Below, piece after piece: positions 50,141 through 59,136 of a DNA stretch of 64,000 bases. The notes beneath the pieces are model-generated. The model did not search any database, was not told the DNA's origin, and saw nothing but the letters and a program-made list of their open reading frames with translations. Each line of letters begins with the position of its first letter. Position 1 is the stretch's first letter. The position numbers were made by a program, and so were the translations under genes. The stretch comes from Hirschia sp964352025 (GTDB taxonomy: Bacteria; Pseudomonadota; Alphaproteobacteria; Caulobacterales; Hyphomonadaceae). The stretch is from positions 1 through 64,000 of the forward strand of contig CAYGPZ010000003.1 in assembly GCA_964352025.1 (NCBI GenBank), given 5' to 3'.

Positions 50141-51595
50141 ATGGAACTTCGTATGACGCCTGTTGAAGTTGTTGATCGTATCACGGAATTGTACGAAAAT
50201 TCTGTTGCTTCCCTTAAGTCGGCTCTGAACGCATTTATTGTAGATGGTAAAAAGCCAGACCTTAATTGGAAAAATGACGGTCGCTTTTCATACCCACAAT
50301 TGAAGGTAACATATGCGCCGGACGGTCCTCCGCCTGCGATATCGCGATCATTTGGAAAGCTTTCTGAGCCTGGCGTATATGTAACAACGATTACGCAGCC
50401 GCATTTTTTTAGAAATTATCTTATTTCTCAACTGAGTATGATTGCCAATGATCATGATGTGACGTTTGAAGCTGGGTTATCTGACTCGCATATCCCATAT
50501 CCATATGTGCTGGATGGTGCAGAAAGAGTAGATGCGGAAGTTCTCTCTCCGGCGGAGTTCGCCAGTTGTTTTCCGACGCCTAAACTTTCCCTTATCAGTG
50601 ATGATATTGCAGATGGAACACCTTGGGAAGAGGGGGAAGAAAAGCCTCTCGCATTGTTTGATGCGCCGCGCGTTGATTTCTCATTGAAGAGATTAGCGCA
50701 CTATACCGGCACGCCTATTGAGAGTTTTCAGCGCTATATTCTATTCACGAATTATCATCGGTATGTTGACGCGTTCGTTGAGTGGGCAGGCAGTGAGATC
50801 AAGAATGCTGGCAGCCCATACAAACAATTGATAGCGCCTGGCGGTGTTGTCGTTGATGGACGTACCAAAGATCCTGTCAAAAAGGTATCAGAGAGCTCGT
50901 GGCGTCGCCATCAAATGCCAGCCTACCATATCCTTGGGCCGGATAACGCATCGGGTATTACTTTGGTCAATATTGGGGTTGGGCCTTCCAACGCTAAAAC
51001 GATTACTGATCACCTTGCAGTATTACGTCCTGAATGTTGGATAATGGTCGGGCATTGTGGCGGGTTGCGTCAGTCTCAAAGCATTGGTGACTATGTGTTG
51101 GGGCACGCTTATCTACGCGACGATCACGTGCTTGATCATGTGTTGCCGGCAGATATTCCGGTGCCTCCAATTGCTGAAGTGCAACAAGCGCTATCAGAAT
51201 CAGCATTGATGATTACAGACGAGACGCCAGAAGTCCTCAAGAAACGTTTGCGGACTGGAACAGTGTTTACAACAGATGATCGAAACTGGGAGCTGCGCTA
51301 TAATGAAAGCGCTAAGCGTATAAACCAGTCTCGTGCCATCGCTGTTGATATGGAGAGTGCGACCATAGCAGCGAATGGCTACAGAATGCGTGTGCCGTAT
51401 GGAACATTGCTGTGTGTATCGGATAAGCCATTACATGGTGAAATCAAATTACCGGGCGCTGCCAATCGATTTTATGAAAAAGCCATTGGTGAGCATATTC
51501 GCATCGGGATCGATACGTTAGAGCGTCTGGCATGCGGTGATGCTAAGCTACACTCGCGTAAGTTACGTGCGTTTGATGAGCCGCCATTCCGCTAA
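50141..51595 (+). CDS. amn: AMP nucleosidase
   Basis: AMP nucleosidase cleaves AMP to adenine and ribose 5-phosphate, tuning adenylate pools. The 484-residue protein has the N-terminal Amn-specific region (PDLNWKNDGRFSYPQL, then ITQPHFFRNYLISQL). The purine nucleoside phosphorylase-like C-terminal half has TLVNIGVGPSNAKTITDHL, GHCGGLRQSQSIGDYVL and AVDMESATIAANGYRMRVPYG. Only Amn has this two-part form. It ends at an unusually strong terminator. A start at the Met four codons later is possible. Confidence 0.95.
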   Translation: MELRMTPVEVVDRITELYENSVASLKSALNAFIVDGKKPDLNWKNDGRFSYPQLKVTYAPDGPPPAISRSFGKLSEPGVYVTTITQPHFFRNYLISQLSMIANDHDVTFEAGLSDSHIPYPYVLDGAERVDAEVLSPAEFASCFPTPKLSLISDDIADGTPWEEGEEKPLALFDAPRVDFSLKRLAHYTGTPIESFQRYILFTNYHRYVDAFVEWAGSEIKNAGSPYKQLIAPGGVVVDGRTKDPVKKVSESSWRRHQMPAYHILGPDNASGITLVNIGVGPSNAKTITDHLAVLRPECWIMVGHCGGLRQSQSIGDYVLGHAYLRDDHVLDHVLPADIPVPPIAEVQQALSESALMITDETPEVLKKRLRTGTVFTTDDRNWELRYNESAKRINQSRAIAVDMESATIAANGYRMRVPYGTLLCVSDKPLHGEIKLPGAANRFYEKAIGEHIRIGIDTLERLACGDAKLHSRKLRAFDEPPFR

Positions 51596-51608
51596 ATTTA
51601 TCGGACAC

Positions 51609-51647
51609 AAAAAAGCCGGACGAAGGAATGCTTCATCCGGCTTTTTT
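51609..51647. terminator. bidirectional terminator after amn
   Basis: AAAAAAGCCGGA (51609-51620) pairs with TCCGGCTTTTTT (51636-51647). It separates amn from the convergent lipoprotein gene. Confidence 0.9.
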
Positions 51648-51661
51648 AAAATCTCTAAGAC

Positions 51662-52189
51662 TTAGTAGCTTGAAGAATATTGTGCTGGTACATCACCAGA
51701 TGCACAACAACGTACTTGCATTTCAAGAACGCGAGAGTTGAAGCGACAAGACTTGTTGTTCACTTCACGTAGGAAAGATAGGCCACCTGCGCGTGTTGTG
51801 TAGCGTGTCTGTGTACAGCCCATAAGTGTGTAGCCTTCGCCACATGTACCAGTGTCAGACTTGTTGATTGTCACAGTTTTACATGAAAGCTCTGTGTCTT
51901 TGTTCAGTGCTGCAGATGCCAATGATCTCGCTGATTTGGCTTCTTCATTTGCCTTACGAGAAATATCCAAAGCTTGATCAGCTAAAGTGCGTGCTTCACT
52001 CAAACGTAGGTTTGTGTCGGAGAGAGAACGTTTTTGACCGTCCAATTCGAGACTAACCTGACAAAGGCCTTCATTGGCATTGTTTTCGATTGCACAATAA
52101 TCAGCAACTCGCATGTCGCTTGGGAGAGACTGACAAGCTGTCGCGAAAACTGCGACGGCAATCGTGCCAAGTGTTAGTTTCAAGTTCAT
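51662..52189 (-). CDS. unknown Cys-rich lipoprotein with coiled coil
   Basis: A 175-residue lipoprotein (AVAVFATAC, lipobox ATAC at residue 19). A coiled-coil region with many Ala and Leu (RTLADQALDISRKANEEAKS) occupies the middle. The C-terminal part has several Cys that could form disulfides (LSCKTVTINKSDTGTCGEGYT, CTQTRY, KSCRF, RCCASGD). I do not recognise the family. It shares the terminator with amn and lies next to an NTF2-like gene. It may attach the outer membrane to peptidoglycan like a Lpp-type protein, but that is inference from layout. Confidence 0.7.
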   Translation of the reverse strand: MNLKLTLGTIAVAVFATACQSLPSDMRVADYCAIENNANEGLCQVSLELDGQKRSLSDTNLRLSEARTLADQALDISRKANEEAKSARSLASAALNKDTELSCKTVTINKSDTGTCGEGYTLMGCTQTRYTTRAGGLSFLREVNNKSCRFNSRVLEMQVRCCASGDVPAQYSSSY

Positions 52190-52364
52190 TTGTTCACCTC
52201 ACCAATATATCTTTTTACATTTTATCGCGTTGCATACAGCGGTGCGTCAATCAAACTCGCCTGAATAGCGAATTATAAAATTGTAATGAAAGCGCTGATT
52301 CAACTTTGTAATTCTGGTTGAGACCCAGCAATATTGGTGCCGACACAAGTAATATGAAGAATAT

Positions 52365-52721
52365 TTAAGAATAAGAAGCGATACACTCGCGGATTTTACC
52401 ATCCTCATTGAAGATGAATGTTTCCGCGACTTCCTGGCCTCGGTGATTGGTGAAGAATAAAGTGACCGCGTCAGACGATAAGAAGATTTTATTGACGTCG
52501 AAGAAGAGGTTGCGAGCCCCTTCAATTGCCGCGTTCCAATATTCTACCAGCGCGGTTTTGCCGACCAAGTAAGGTTTATCGTATTCAATGACACTCATGA
52601 GTTTGGGGGAGTGATAGATGACGTCGTCTGCATAGTGTGCGGCGACAGCTTCTATGTCTCTGTCATTCCATGCCTGCACCCAGCTTCTGGCGAAATCTTC
52701 GGCAGTATCTCTCGTCAACAT
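52365..52721 (-). CDS. NTF2-like/SnoaL-type protein
   Basis: A 118-residue single-domain NTF2-like protein: DFARSWVQAWNDRDIEAVAAHYADDVIYHSPK is the conserved N-terminal cone, and the tail (LFFTNHRGQEVAETFIFNEDGKIRE) is family-typical. The fold includes SnoaL cyclases, dehydratases and binding proteins, and no active site can be named. The ATG at 52721 has AAGGAG upstream. An earlier Met at 52778 adds 19 residues without a ribosome-binding site. Confidence 0.82.
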   Translation of the reverse strand: MLTRDTAEDFARSWVQAWNDRDIEAVAAHYADDVIYHSPKLMSVIEYDKPYLVGKTALVEYWNAAIEGARNLFFDVNKIFLSSDAVTLFFTNHRGQEVAETFIFNEDGKIRECIASYS

Positions 52722-53038
52722 CAGAACAACTCCTTGTGTCGGCACCGTATTGGCATCGGCCAGATTAGATAGAATCAAATCGAATTATAATGTTTAGCCA
52801 GTGAGACGCTGAAGCATTTTTGGTCAAGTCCATTTAAATAAGATAGAAAACTAAAATACACGTTGAAGTAGCATTAATATTATGTTTATATTTTTGCGTG
52901 TCCTCAAGAGGGGTGCGACATGATTTAACATACTCGAGTGTGAGGGCTGACATCGGTCAAATACCAGTCTAGTAATCTGGGCTGCGTATTCTGATTTAAG
53001 CAATCAGCATGCAGTGTATATGTGATGGGAATGAGTAA
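52722..53038. other. 317-base spacer upstream of the CYP153 gene
   Basis: No gene is seen. It holds the divergent promoters of the NTF2-like and P450 genes. Close to the P450 start lies CATACTCGAGTGTG (52929-52942), a near-perfect 14-bp dyad with ACTCGAGT at the centre (one mismatched pair), a candidate operator. A small CCTC/GAGG hairpin lies just upstream. Confidence 0.4.
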
Positions 53039-54373
53039 ATGCCTGATAGTTCAAGCATAATTGGACCAGAAATTGGTGCAGCGCGTGACAATCAAGATAT
53101 CCATGAGGCAGTTCAAAGAGGACGCTTCAATACGGGTGGCGTAATCGCTGGTCCTGAGCAATTGGATATGGCGAAGGTCAATTTGCTTCATCCCGAGCTA
53201 TGGAAACGCGAAGCATATTTGCCATACTTCAAATGGATGCGCGACAATTCACCTGTCCACTATACAGAAGAATCTCCTGAAGGCCCGTTTTGGTCGATTA
53301 CGCGCTATGAAGATATTGTCGCGATCGACAAGAACCACGAGCAATTTTCATCTGACTCCAAATATGGTGGGATAACAGTTGTCGACCTGAATGAAGGTTT
53401 CAAGCTGCCAATGTTCATCGCTATGGACAGGCCAGAACACACGAAATATCGCAAAGCTGTTCAGCCTGTTATGGATGCAGAAAGTCTCAAGAACTTTGAG
53501 CACCTCATTCGCGAAAGAACGATCCAGACTCTCGACAGTCTTCCGGTTTATGAGGCTTTTGATTGGGTTGATAAGGTTTCTATCGAGCTGACCACTATGA
53601 TGTTGGCGACATTGTTTGATTTTCCTCAGGAAGAAAGACGTAAACTGTCGCGTTGGTCTGATGTGGCGACCAATAAGTTCAATCCCGAGATTTGTCCTGG
53701 CGGAGAAGCGCAGTGGCAAGCCGAGCTGACCGAATGTTTGATGAAGTTCATGACGTTGTGGCAGGAGCGCGGACAGCGCGATGAGCCTGGGCATGACTTG
53801 CTCTCAGCACTCGCGCATGATGCTGCAACGAAAAATATGACGCCTCAGGAGTTGTTGGGAAATCTTATCTTGCTGATTGTTGGCGGTAATGATTCAACAC
53901 GCAATTCGATGACTGGTTCTGTTTATGCTTGGAACAAATTCCCCAAAGAGTTTGAAAAAGTAAAAGCTGACCGTAGCCTCATTCCGAATTTGGCTGCCGA
54001 AACATTACGTTGGCAAACTTCGCTGGCTTATATGCGCCGGACCGCAGTTGAAGATGTTGAAATGCACGGTAAAACCATACGCAAAGGCGACAAGGTTTTG
54101 ATGTGGTATGTGTCAGGTAATCGCGATGAGCGTGCGATTGAGCGTCCTGATGACATCTGGATTGAGCGTCCCAATGTACGACGTCACCTGACTTTTGGAT
54201 TTGGAATTCACCGTTGTGTCGGTAACCGTCTGGCCGAGATGCAGATGCGCATCCTCTGGGAAGAGCTGCTTGCGCGCTACAGCTATGTGGAAGTCTTGGA
54301 AGAGCCTGAGCGTCTGCCAAACTGTTTTGTACGTGGGTATAAGAGCATGAAAGTCATGCTTCACCCTCTATAG
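53039..54373 (+). CDS. CYP153-type cytochrome P450
   Basis: A 444-residue soluble P450 very similar to the CYP153 alkane hydroxylases. Signatures include DNSPVHYTEESPEGPFWSIT, FIAMDRPEHTKYRKAVQPV and DFPQEERRKLSRWSDV. The I-helix is LILLIVGGNDSTRNSM, the ExxR is ETLRW, and the heme Cys is residue 393 in FGFGIHRCVGNRLAE. CYP153 enzymes hydroxylate medium-chain alkanes and related chains at the terminal carbon. The family needs ferredoxin and ferredoxin reductase, which are not adjacent here. It may be used for alkane or fatty acid oxidation in a marine setting. Confidence 0.93.
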   Translation: MPDSSSIIGPEIGAARDNQDIHEAVQRGRFNTGGVIAGPEQLDMAKVNLLHPELWKREAYLPYFKWMRDNSPVHYTEESPEGPFWSITRYEDIVAIDKNHEQFSSDSKYGGITVVDLNEGFKLPMFIAMDRPEHTKYRKAVQPVMDAESLKNFEHLIRERTIQTLDSLPVYEAFDWVDKVSIELTTMMLATLFDFPQEERRKLSRWSDVATNKFNPEICPGGEAQWQAELTECLMKFMTLWQERGQRDEPGHDLLSALAHDAATKNMTPQELLGNLILLIVGGNDSTRNSMTGSVYAWNKFPKEFEKVKADRSLIPNLAAETLRWQTSLAYMRRTAVEDVEMHGKTIRKGDKVLMWYVSGNRDERAIERPDDIWIERPNVRRHLTFGFGIHRCVGNRLAEMQMRILWEELLARYSYVEVLEEPERLPNCFVRGYKSMKVMLHPL

Positions 54374-54462
54374 AGCTTTAGTTCTTACGAAATGAATTCT
54401 TTGCTGGACGCGAAATCGATCCGGACTTAACCATGCTTGTAACTTTGATAGAGTGAGCGAGC

Positions 54463-55239
54463 ATGATGCAAGACCGGATCAAGCAACTGAATGGTGTAAC
54501 CAATTTTCGGGATTTTGGTGGATATGAAACTACTTCAGGGCATCGTGTTAAGGCTGGTAAGCTATATCGCTCTGCCGCGTTTAATCAGGCGGAAGAAACT
54601 GACTTAAAGCTTTTAAATAGTTTTGGAATTGATTTTCAGGTAGACCTTCGTCGTCAATCCGAGCGCGTCGCTGATCCCAATTTGTGGGCCCCCCACGAAG
54701 TTCATTCTTTTAACGACCTTGATGCTTATAAACCTTCGCACTTAGAATTTTTGGATAAAGGGAAGCTAAGTGGTGAGGATGCGTTTAATTTCATAATTGA
54801 ATATTATGCGATTGCGCCATGGGTTGATGCGCATATTGATCTTTACAAGAGATGGTTCCAGCGACTTGCAGTAGTTGACGGTGCAGGGCTGATACATTGC
54901 GCTGCTGGTAAAGATAGAACTGGTATCGGGTGCGCTCTGACACTTGCTCTTCTCGATGTCGATCATACGACGATCATGCAAGATTATCTGTTGACCAATG
55001 AGACGATAGATTTTGAAGCGCGGATCCCAAAAGTGCGCGCAAAATGGGAAAAACGACTTGATGTCGTGATAGAAGAAGACGAGGCCATTTACCCATTCCT
55101 TGGCGTTCGGGAAGAATATTTGGTGCGCGCTGTAGAAGAAATCACACGAAAGCACGGTTCTTTGCGCGCATATGCGTACGATGTGTTGGGCGTCGATGAT
55201 GCGTTAGTTCAATCATTAAAAACTAAATTGCTCGACTAG
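54463..55239 (+). CDS. tyrosine-protein phosphatase-like protein (Y_phosphatase3)
   Basis: A 258-residue phosphatase of the tyrosine/lipid-phosphatase family. GVTNFRDFGGYETTSG and LYRSAAF near the N-terminus and the catalytic P-loop HCAAGKDRTGIG (Cys 146) are diagnostic. The CAAGKDR form occurs in MptpB-like and other bacterial dual-specificity/lipid phosphatases. The natural substrate is unknown. It follows the CYP153 gene after 89 bases, and pabB follows after 26 bases. Confidence 0.88.
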   Translation: MMQDRIKQLNGVTNFRDFGGYETTSGHRVKAGKLYRSAAFNQAEETDLKLLNSFGIDFQVDLRRQSERVADPNLWAPHEVHSFNDLDAYKPSHLEFLDKGKLSGEDAFNFIIEYYAIAPWVDAHIDLYKRWFQRLAVVDGAGLIHCAAGKDRTGIGCALTLALLDVDHTTIMQDYLLTNETIDFEARIPKVRAKWEKRLDVVIEEDEAIYPFLGVREEYLVRAVEEITRKHGSLRAYAYDVLGVDDALVQSLKTKLLD

Positions 55240-55265
55240 TTTGGATTTGTGATTAGTCTATTGAC

Positions 55266-56663
55266 ATGAATGTATATTCTTCAAATCTGTTCCAGTGCAT
55301 TGAATATCCTTATGGAAATCCCGTTGAGGTATTTGAGCCGCTGCGCGATTTGCCTTTTGCCATGCTCATGCATGGAAGAGGAAAAAGGTGGAGTTATATT
55401 TGTGCCAATCCAATTAAAATTGTTGAGTTTAAAGATGGCTCTAGTGCGGATCCGCTGTCTGCAATTGAGAAGAGCTTAAAGGGGCTGCGGTTTCAAAGAC
55501 CCAAGGGTGCGCCGCCTTTTTGTGGTGGTTGGGCTGGTTTATTCTCTTATGAGTTTGGGCGATCTGTATTGCCAAAATTGGAAGAGGGGCCGCCGCGCGG
55601 GAAATGGCCTGACTTGGCATTTGGGTTATATGACCAAGTGCTAGCTTTTGATCATGAAGAGAAAAAAGCTTGGCTGTATATCTGGCAATGGAGCGATGCG
55701 GAAAGCCTCGAAAAACGAAGTTTGATTTCTGCGCTCAAATCTTCCGATTTGTTGAATAATTGGAGTGTTCAGCTGTGTCAGGAAAAGCCTAGTCCACGAG
55801 AGCAAGAAGCAGATTATAAAAAGAAAATAGAACGTACCGTCTCATATATCTATGAGGGAGATTGTTTTCAGTCGAACATATCTCAGGCTTTTGATTTTAA
55901 ATTACAAAAAGGCGCTCACCCCTACCATTTAATCAAACGGTTGAATGAAGCTAGCGCTGCGCCATTTTCTGCGTATTTTAGATTGAATGGACTTGCGCTG
56001 GCGTCAAACTCTCCTGAACGTTTCCTTAAAACACGGATTGGCATAGATGGAGACCTGTATGTGTCGACCAAGCCTATCAAAGGAACGCGGCCTCGTGGTC
56101 AGACGCAAGAAGAAGATGTGGCATTAGCCGCTGAATTGCTGTCATCCGAGAAAGACCTTGCTGAAAACCTCATGATTGTCGATTTGATGCGCAACGACCT
56201 GTCTCGGGTGAGTGTGCCGGGTTCAGTGAAGGTGCCCAAGCTGAGCGCACTAGAGAGTTTCTCAAATGTGCATCATCTCGTATCGACAATTACCGCACGA
56301 CTTGAGGACGATAAGGGACCGATAGATTTGTTGCGCGCTTCTTTTCCGGGTGGCTCAATAACGGGCGCACCAAAAATTCGGGCCATGCAAATCATTGCCG
56401 AATTAGAAGATGCAGCGCGCGGACCTTATTGTGGTTCATTGGTCTGGATATCGCCTGACGGATGTATGGATTCATCCATTTTAATTCGCTCGACTGCGTT
56501 TGATGAGAGTGGTGACGAATGGCACGGTGAGTTTCGAGTTGGCGGCGGTATCGTAGCAGACTCTGATCCGAACTCTGAATTTCAGGAAACAATAGATAAA
56601 GGAGCCGCTTTGGTTGGTGCTTTGATGTCTGATTCAACTGAGAAGGGCCCCGACAATGGATAA
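55266..56663 (+). CDS. pabB: aminodeoxychorismate synthase component I
   Basis: PabB converts chorismate and ammonia to 4-amino-4-deoxychorismate, the precursor of p-aminobenzoate for folate. The 465-residue enzyme of the anthranilate synthase I/chorismate-binding type has the catalytic-domain motifs STKPIKGTRPRGQTQEE, VDLMRNDLSRVSVPGSV and FPGGSITGAPKIRAMQII. It overlaps pabC by 8 bases, so both are made together. PabA (glutamine amidotransferase) is not in the window. The N-terminal part is PabB-like rather than TrpE-like, and the partner gene pabC supports this over anthranilate synthase. Confidence 0.93.
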   Translation: MNVYSSNLFQCIEYPYGNPVEVFEPLRDLPFAMLMHGRGKRWSYICANPIKIVEFKDGSSADPLSAIEKSLKGLRFQRPKGAPPFCGGWAGLFSYEFGRSVLPKLEEGPPRGKWPDLAFGLYDQVLAFDHEEKKAWLYIWQWSDAESLEKRSLISALKSSDLLNNWSVQLCQEKPSPREQEADYKKKIERTVSYIYEGDCFQSNISQAFDFKLQKGAHPYHLIKRLNEASAAPFSAYFRLNGLALASNSPERFLKTRIGIDGDLYVSTKPIKGTRPRGQTQEEDVALAAELLSSEKDLAENLMIVDLMRNDLSRVSVPGSVKVPKLSALESFSNVHHLVSTITARLEDDKGPIDLLRASFPGGSITGAPKIRAMQIIAELEDAARGPYCGSLVWISPDGCMDSSILIRSTAFDESGDEWHGEFRVGGGIVADSDPNSEFQETIDKGAALVGALMSDSTEKGPDNG

Positions 56664-57492
56664 CTCGGTATGGGTAGACGGCGAATGGAGACACCCCGAC
56701 GAGGCTCTGGTCTCGGCGCTAGATCGCGCATTCTTGCTGGGTGATAGCTGTTTTGAAACGCTTCGGTTCAGGAATGATAAGCTGGAAGGCAAACGAGAAC
56801 ATATCTCTCTTTTGCGTCAGTCTCGTAATGTTTTGGAGTTTGAAAGTGGGCCGACCGATTCAGAGCTGTTGAGCTTTCTTGATGAAGCTGAGCACAAATT
56901 AAGTGCTAGTCATTTGTCTGGTGCTGTTGTGCGTCTAACGCTTAGTCGAGGGCAAGGCAGGGGAACAATCCTGACTTCTGGCCCCAATCTTGTCATTCAG
57001 ATTTTTGAGCATTCATTTGAAATACCCCTAAAGCCCCTTGAGCTTGTCACCAGCAAAATTCTTCGCAATGAAACATCGCCTCTGTCACGTATAAAAGCTG
57101 GATGTTATGGGGACAATCTTGCAGTATTGCGAGAAGCGTCGAAGCAGGGGGGTAATGAGGCGCTGATGATCAACACGAAAGGTAACGTGGCGGGGCTAGC
57201 CATGGGTAATATCGTTGGTGTTTCAAAGGGTATGTGCGTGTCCCCTCCGCCGGAGGATGGTGTCAGGGCAGGTTTTATGCGGGGGCAGCTCTTAGAGACG
57301 GCGCGTGCTAACGGCGTTGCTGTTCAAGAGCGTTCATTGCAAAAGCAAGAGGTTCACAATCAAAAATTTGTTTTCTTTGGTCTGAATAGTTTATGGGGTG
57401 CTCGCCGAATAATATCATTGGATGGTGTAAAGCTGTCCAGCAAAGCTCAAATCCCATCATGGGTGGAAACGACTTTAAACTCTATGAGTTAG
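56656..57492 (+). CDS. pabC: aminodeoxychorismate lyase-like class IV aminotransferase
   Basis: A 278-residue PLP enzyme of the class IV aminotransferase fold: VSALDRAFLLGDSCFETLR, the SRIKAGCYGDNLAVLREASK region, and EALMINTKGNVAGLAMGNIV. PabC removes pyruvate from aminodeoxychorismate to give p-aminobenzoate. Branched-chain aminotransferase or D-amino acid transaminase is the alternative for this fold, but the pabB overlap makes PabC the best reading. It ends convergent with a TadE-like gene, with stops overlapping by 4 bases. Confidence 0.9.
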   Translation: MDNSVWVDGEWRHPDEALVSALDRAFLLGDSCFETLRFRNDKLEGKREHISLLRQSRNVLEFESGPTDSELLSFLDEAEHKLSASHLSGAVVRLTLSRGQGRGTILTSGPNLVIQIFEHSFEIPLKPLELVTSKILRNETSPLSRIKAGCYGDNLAVLREASKQGGNEALMINTKGNVAGLAMGNIVGVSKGMCVSPPPEDGVRAGFMRGQLLETARANGVAVQERSLQKQEVHNQKFVFFGLNSLWGARRIISLDGVKLSSKAQIPSWVETTLNSMS

Positions 57493-58052
57493 CAGTTCCC
57501 AGGATTAGAGGTTGAGCCTACCCACGTGACTTTTTTTGATTGTCTTGGGCGCAGATAAAATTGTTTTTTTAACTTAGACGTTGACGGAACTATGTGTTGG
57601 AATGGTGTGTCATAGCTGTATTCGACTTCGGCAAAAATGACCGAACCGGCGCTTGGCATGATGCCGGTTTCTACAGTGACGTTTGTGCCTTCGGCGTGTG
57701 CAGATTGACCGCCTCGCCCTTGGCTCCACTCGACGGTCGGTTTGCCTGATTTGGGGTCTTCAACAATGCTTGTGATCCGCATTTTGACTTTTGTTGGGTC
57801 TTTCTCGCGGATAATTCTGCTTGATGCAAAGAAGACATCTTCAATTTCACAATAATTGACTTCGCTAGTACGTGCAACAAGGTCTGCTATTGAGCTGGTC
57901 GTTGAAGTTACACGACGATTTGCTTCAACAAGGAGTGATATTTCAATCGTTCCAAAATACATGATCGCAAGAAGGGGGAGGATGAGAGCGAACTCGAGTG
58001 CTGCTACACCGTCTTCATTCTTCCACAGCGTTTTTAGAGGAAACTGTTTCAT
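57489..58052 (-). CDS. TadE-like pseudopilin
   Basis: A 187-residue protein with a TadE-type N-terminal helix: KNEDGVAALEFALILPLLAIMY is the class III prepilin-like cleavage and hydrophobic segment. The rest is a periplasmic domain with a GWGRGGQ-type stretch. TadE/TadF proteins are minor pseudopilins needed for assembly of Flp pili. It overlaps the upstream TadE-like gene by one base (stop and start), so they are one unit on -, just downstream of pabC but convergent with it. Confidence 0.86.
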   Translation of the reverse strand: MKQFPLKTLWKNEDGVAALEFALILPLLAIMYFGTIEISLLVEANRRVTSTTSSIADLVARTSEVNYCEIEDVFFASSRIIREKDPTKVKMRITSIVEDPKSGKPTVEWSQGRGGQSAHAEGTNVTVETGIMPSAGSVIFAEVEYSYDTPFQHIVPSTSKLKKQFYLRPRQSKKVTWVGSTSNPGNC

Positions 58053-58612
58053 TAGAATGGCTCGTTTCTAAATACAGCGGTGGCGTGCAGAAGGCGTTTC
58101 CCGTCTCCCATATTGTTTAAACCCGCTGAAATTATTGGCGTAATTAGGCTCCATTCATAGTAAACTTGTACGAGTACGATCTCGTTTGGTCCACCTGGAT
58201 TGAAATCAAAGCTGTTGACGAGGTTGCCGTCGCCATCCAATGGAAGCCCGTCCCCATCTACGGATGCAACGAAGTCATCATACCTCTTCACATCTATATG
58301 TAGGCGGCCATCGCAATCTAAAAGTTTCAAAAGATTGCCGCAGACTAATTTTTCGAATTCGTCTTTTACGCCAGAGCGAGCTTGTATGGCTCCGGTTCTA
58401 ATTTCTCGAGATGCTTGGCTTACCCCATAATCCAATGTTGTTGACATTAGAAATATGAGCGCGATCTCGATCAATCCGAAAAGAAGTATAAAGAATGGTG
58501 CAGCAACGAGAGCAAATTCTACAGCGACAACACCTTCGTTATTCTTGACGAATGCGTCAAACTTCTTCCTCCAAAGAGGTGTGCTCCGAGATCTATTATT
58601 TCTAATGAGCAT
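58052..58612 (-). CDS. TadE-like pseudopilin, second copy
   Basis: A 186-residue TadE-like protein: KNNEGVVAVEFALVAAPFFI is the prepilin-like start, followed by a hydrophobic helix (LLFGLIEIALIFLM) and a periplasmic domain with one Cys pair (LVCGNLLKLLDCDG). It is 84 bases downstream of the CpaC-N-like gene and overlaps the next TadE gene by one base. Two related subunits in tandem match the TadE/TadF arrangement of tad loci. Confidence 0.86.
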   Translation of the reverse strand: MLIRNNRSRSTPLWRKKFDAFVKNNEGVVAVEFALVAAPFFILLFGLIEIALIFLMSTTLDYGVSQASREIRTGAIQARSGVKDEFEKLVCGNLLKLLDCDGRLHIDVKRYDDFVASVDGDGLPLDGDGNLVNSFDFNPGGPNEIVLVQVYYEWSLITPIISAGLNNMGDGKRLLHATAVFRNEPF

Positions 58613-58695
58613 TGTTTGATACCTGAGAGTTACGAATTCAACTCACAGCTTATCAAGAATATATGAAATATTCGTTTGTGGTATCGATATAATTT

Positions 58696-59136
58696 TTAGT
58701 TTCCAGCGCCGCCTGGAAGTTCGCCAAGAAGTCCTGGTTGAATGTCAGACTTTACCGGACGACATTTTTGACTACACGCATATGTGTTTGTCTCTTGCCC
58801 GCGTGCAACTGTGAGAATTCCATTTCCTGAACGTTCAGAAACTAAAAGAAGGCTTTTGTGAATGGGGCGACCTAATGAATCGAGAACTATCAAATTAGTT
58901 GTTCCAAACTTGAGGCCTGTCAGGAGGAGGGTGTGACTGTCGTGGACTGCAGCAGTTGCAATTTCAGGGTTACCTATAACAATTGTTCCCATCGCTTTGC
59001 CAAGATGTAGAAGCTGAGTCTGATCTATGTAGACGTCAATTTCTTTTTCTACGGAAGGCGATGCAGCTTGAGCTGAAATTGGTGCCGTGAATAAAAGCGC
59101 AGACATCACTGCAGATTTAGTGAGATTTAAAGTCAT
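58696..59136 (-). CDS. pilus assembly N-terminal domain protein (CpaC/RcpA N-like)
   Basis: A 146-residue exported protein (signal ALLFTAPISAQAA). It is a single pilus-assembly N-terminal domain (QTQLLHLGKAMGTIVIGNPEIATAAVHDS, then FGTTNLIVLDSLGRPI), the same domain that opens the CpaC secretin. It lacks a secretin barrel, so it is not a second CpaC. It may be a periplasmic accessory of the pilus secretin. It is the first gene on - of the pilus-associated unit and divergent from flp. Confidence 0.85.
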   Translation of the reverse strand: MTLNLTKSAVMSALLFTAPISAQAASPSVEKEIDVYIDQTQLLHLGKAMGTIVIGNPEIATAAVHDSHTLLLTGLKFGTTNLIVLDSLGRPIHKSLLLVSERSGNGILTVARGQETNTYACSQKCRPVKSDIQPGLLGELPGGAGN

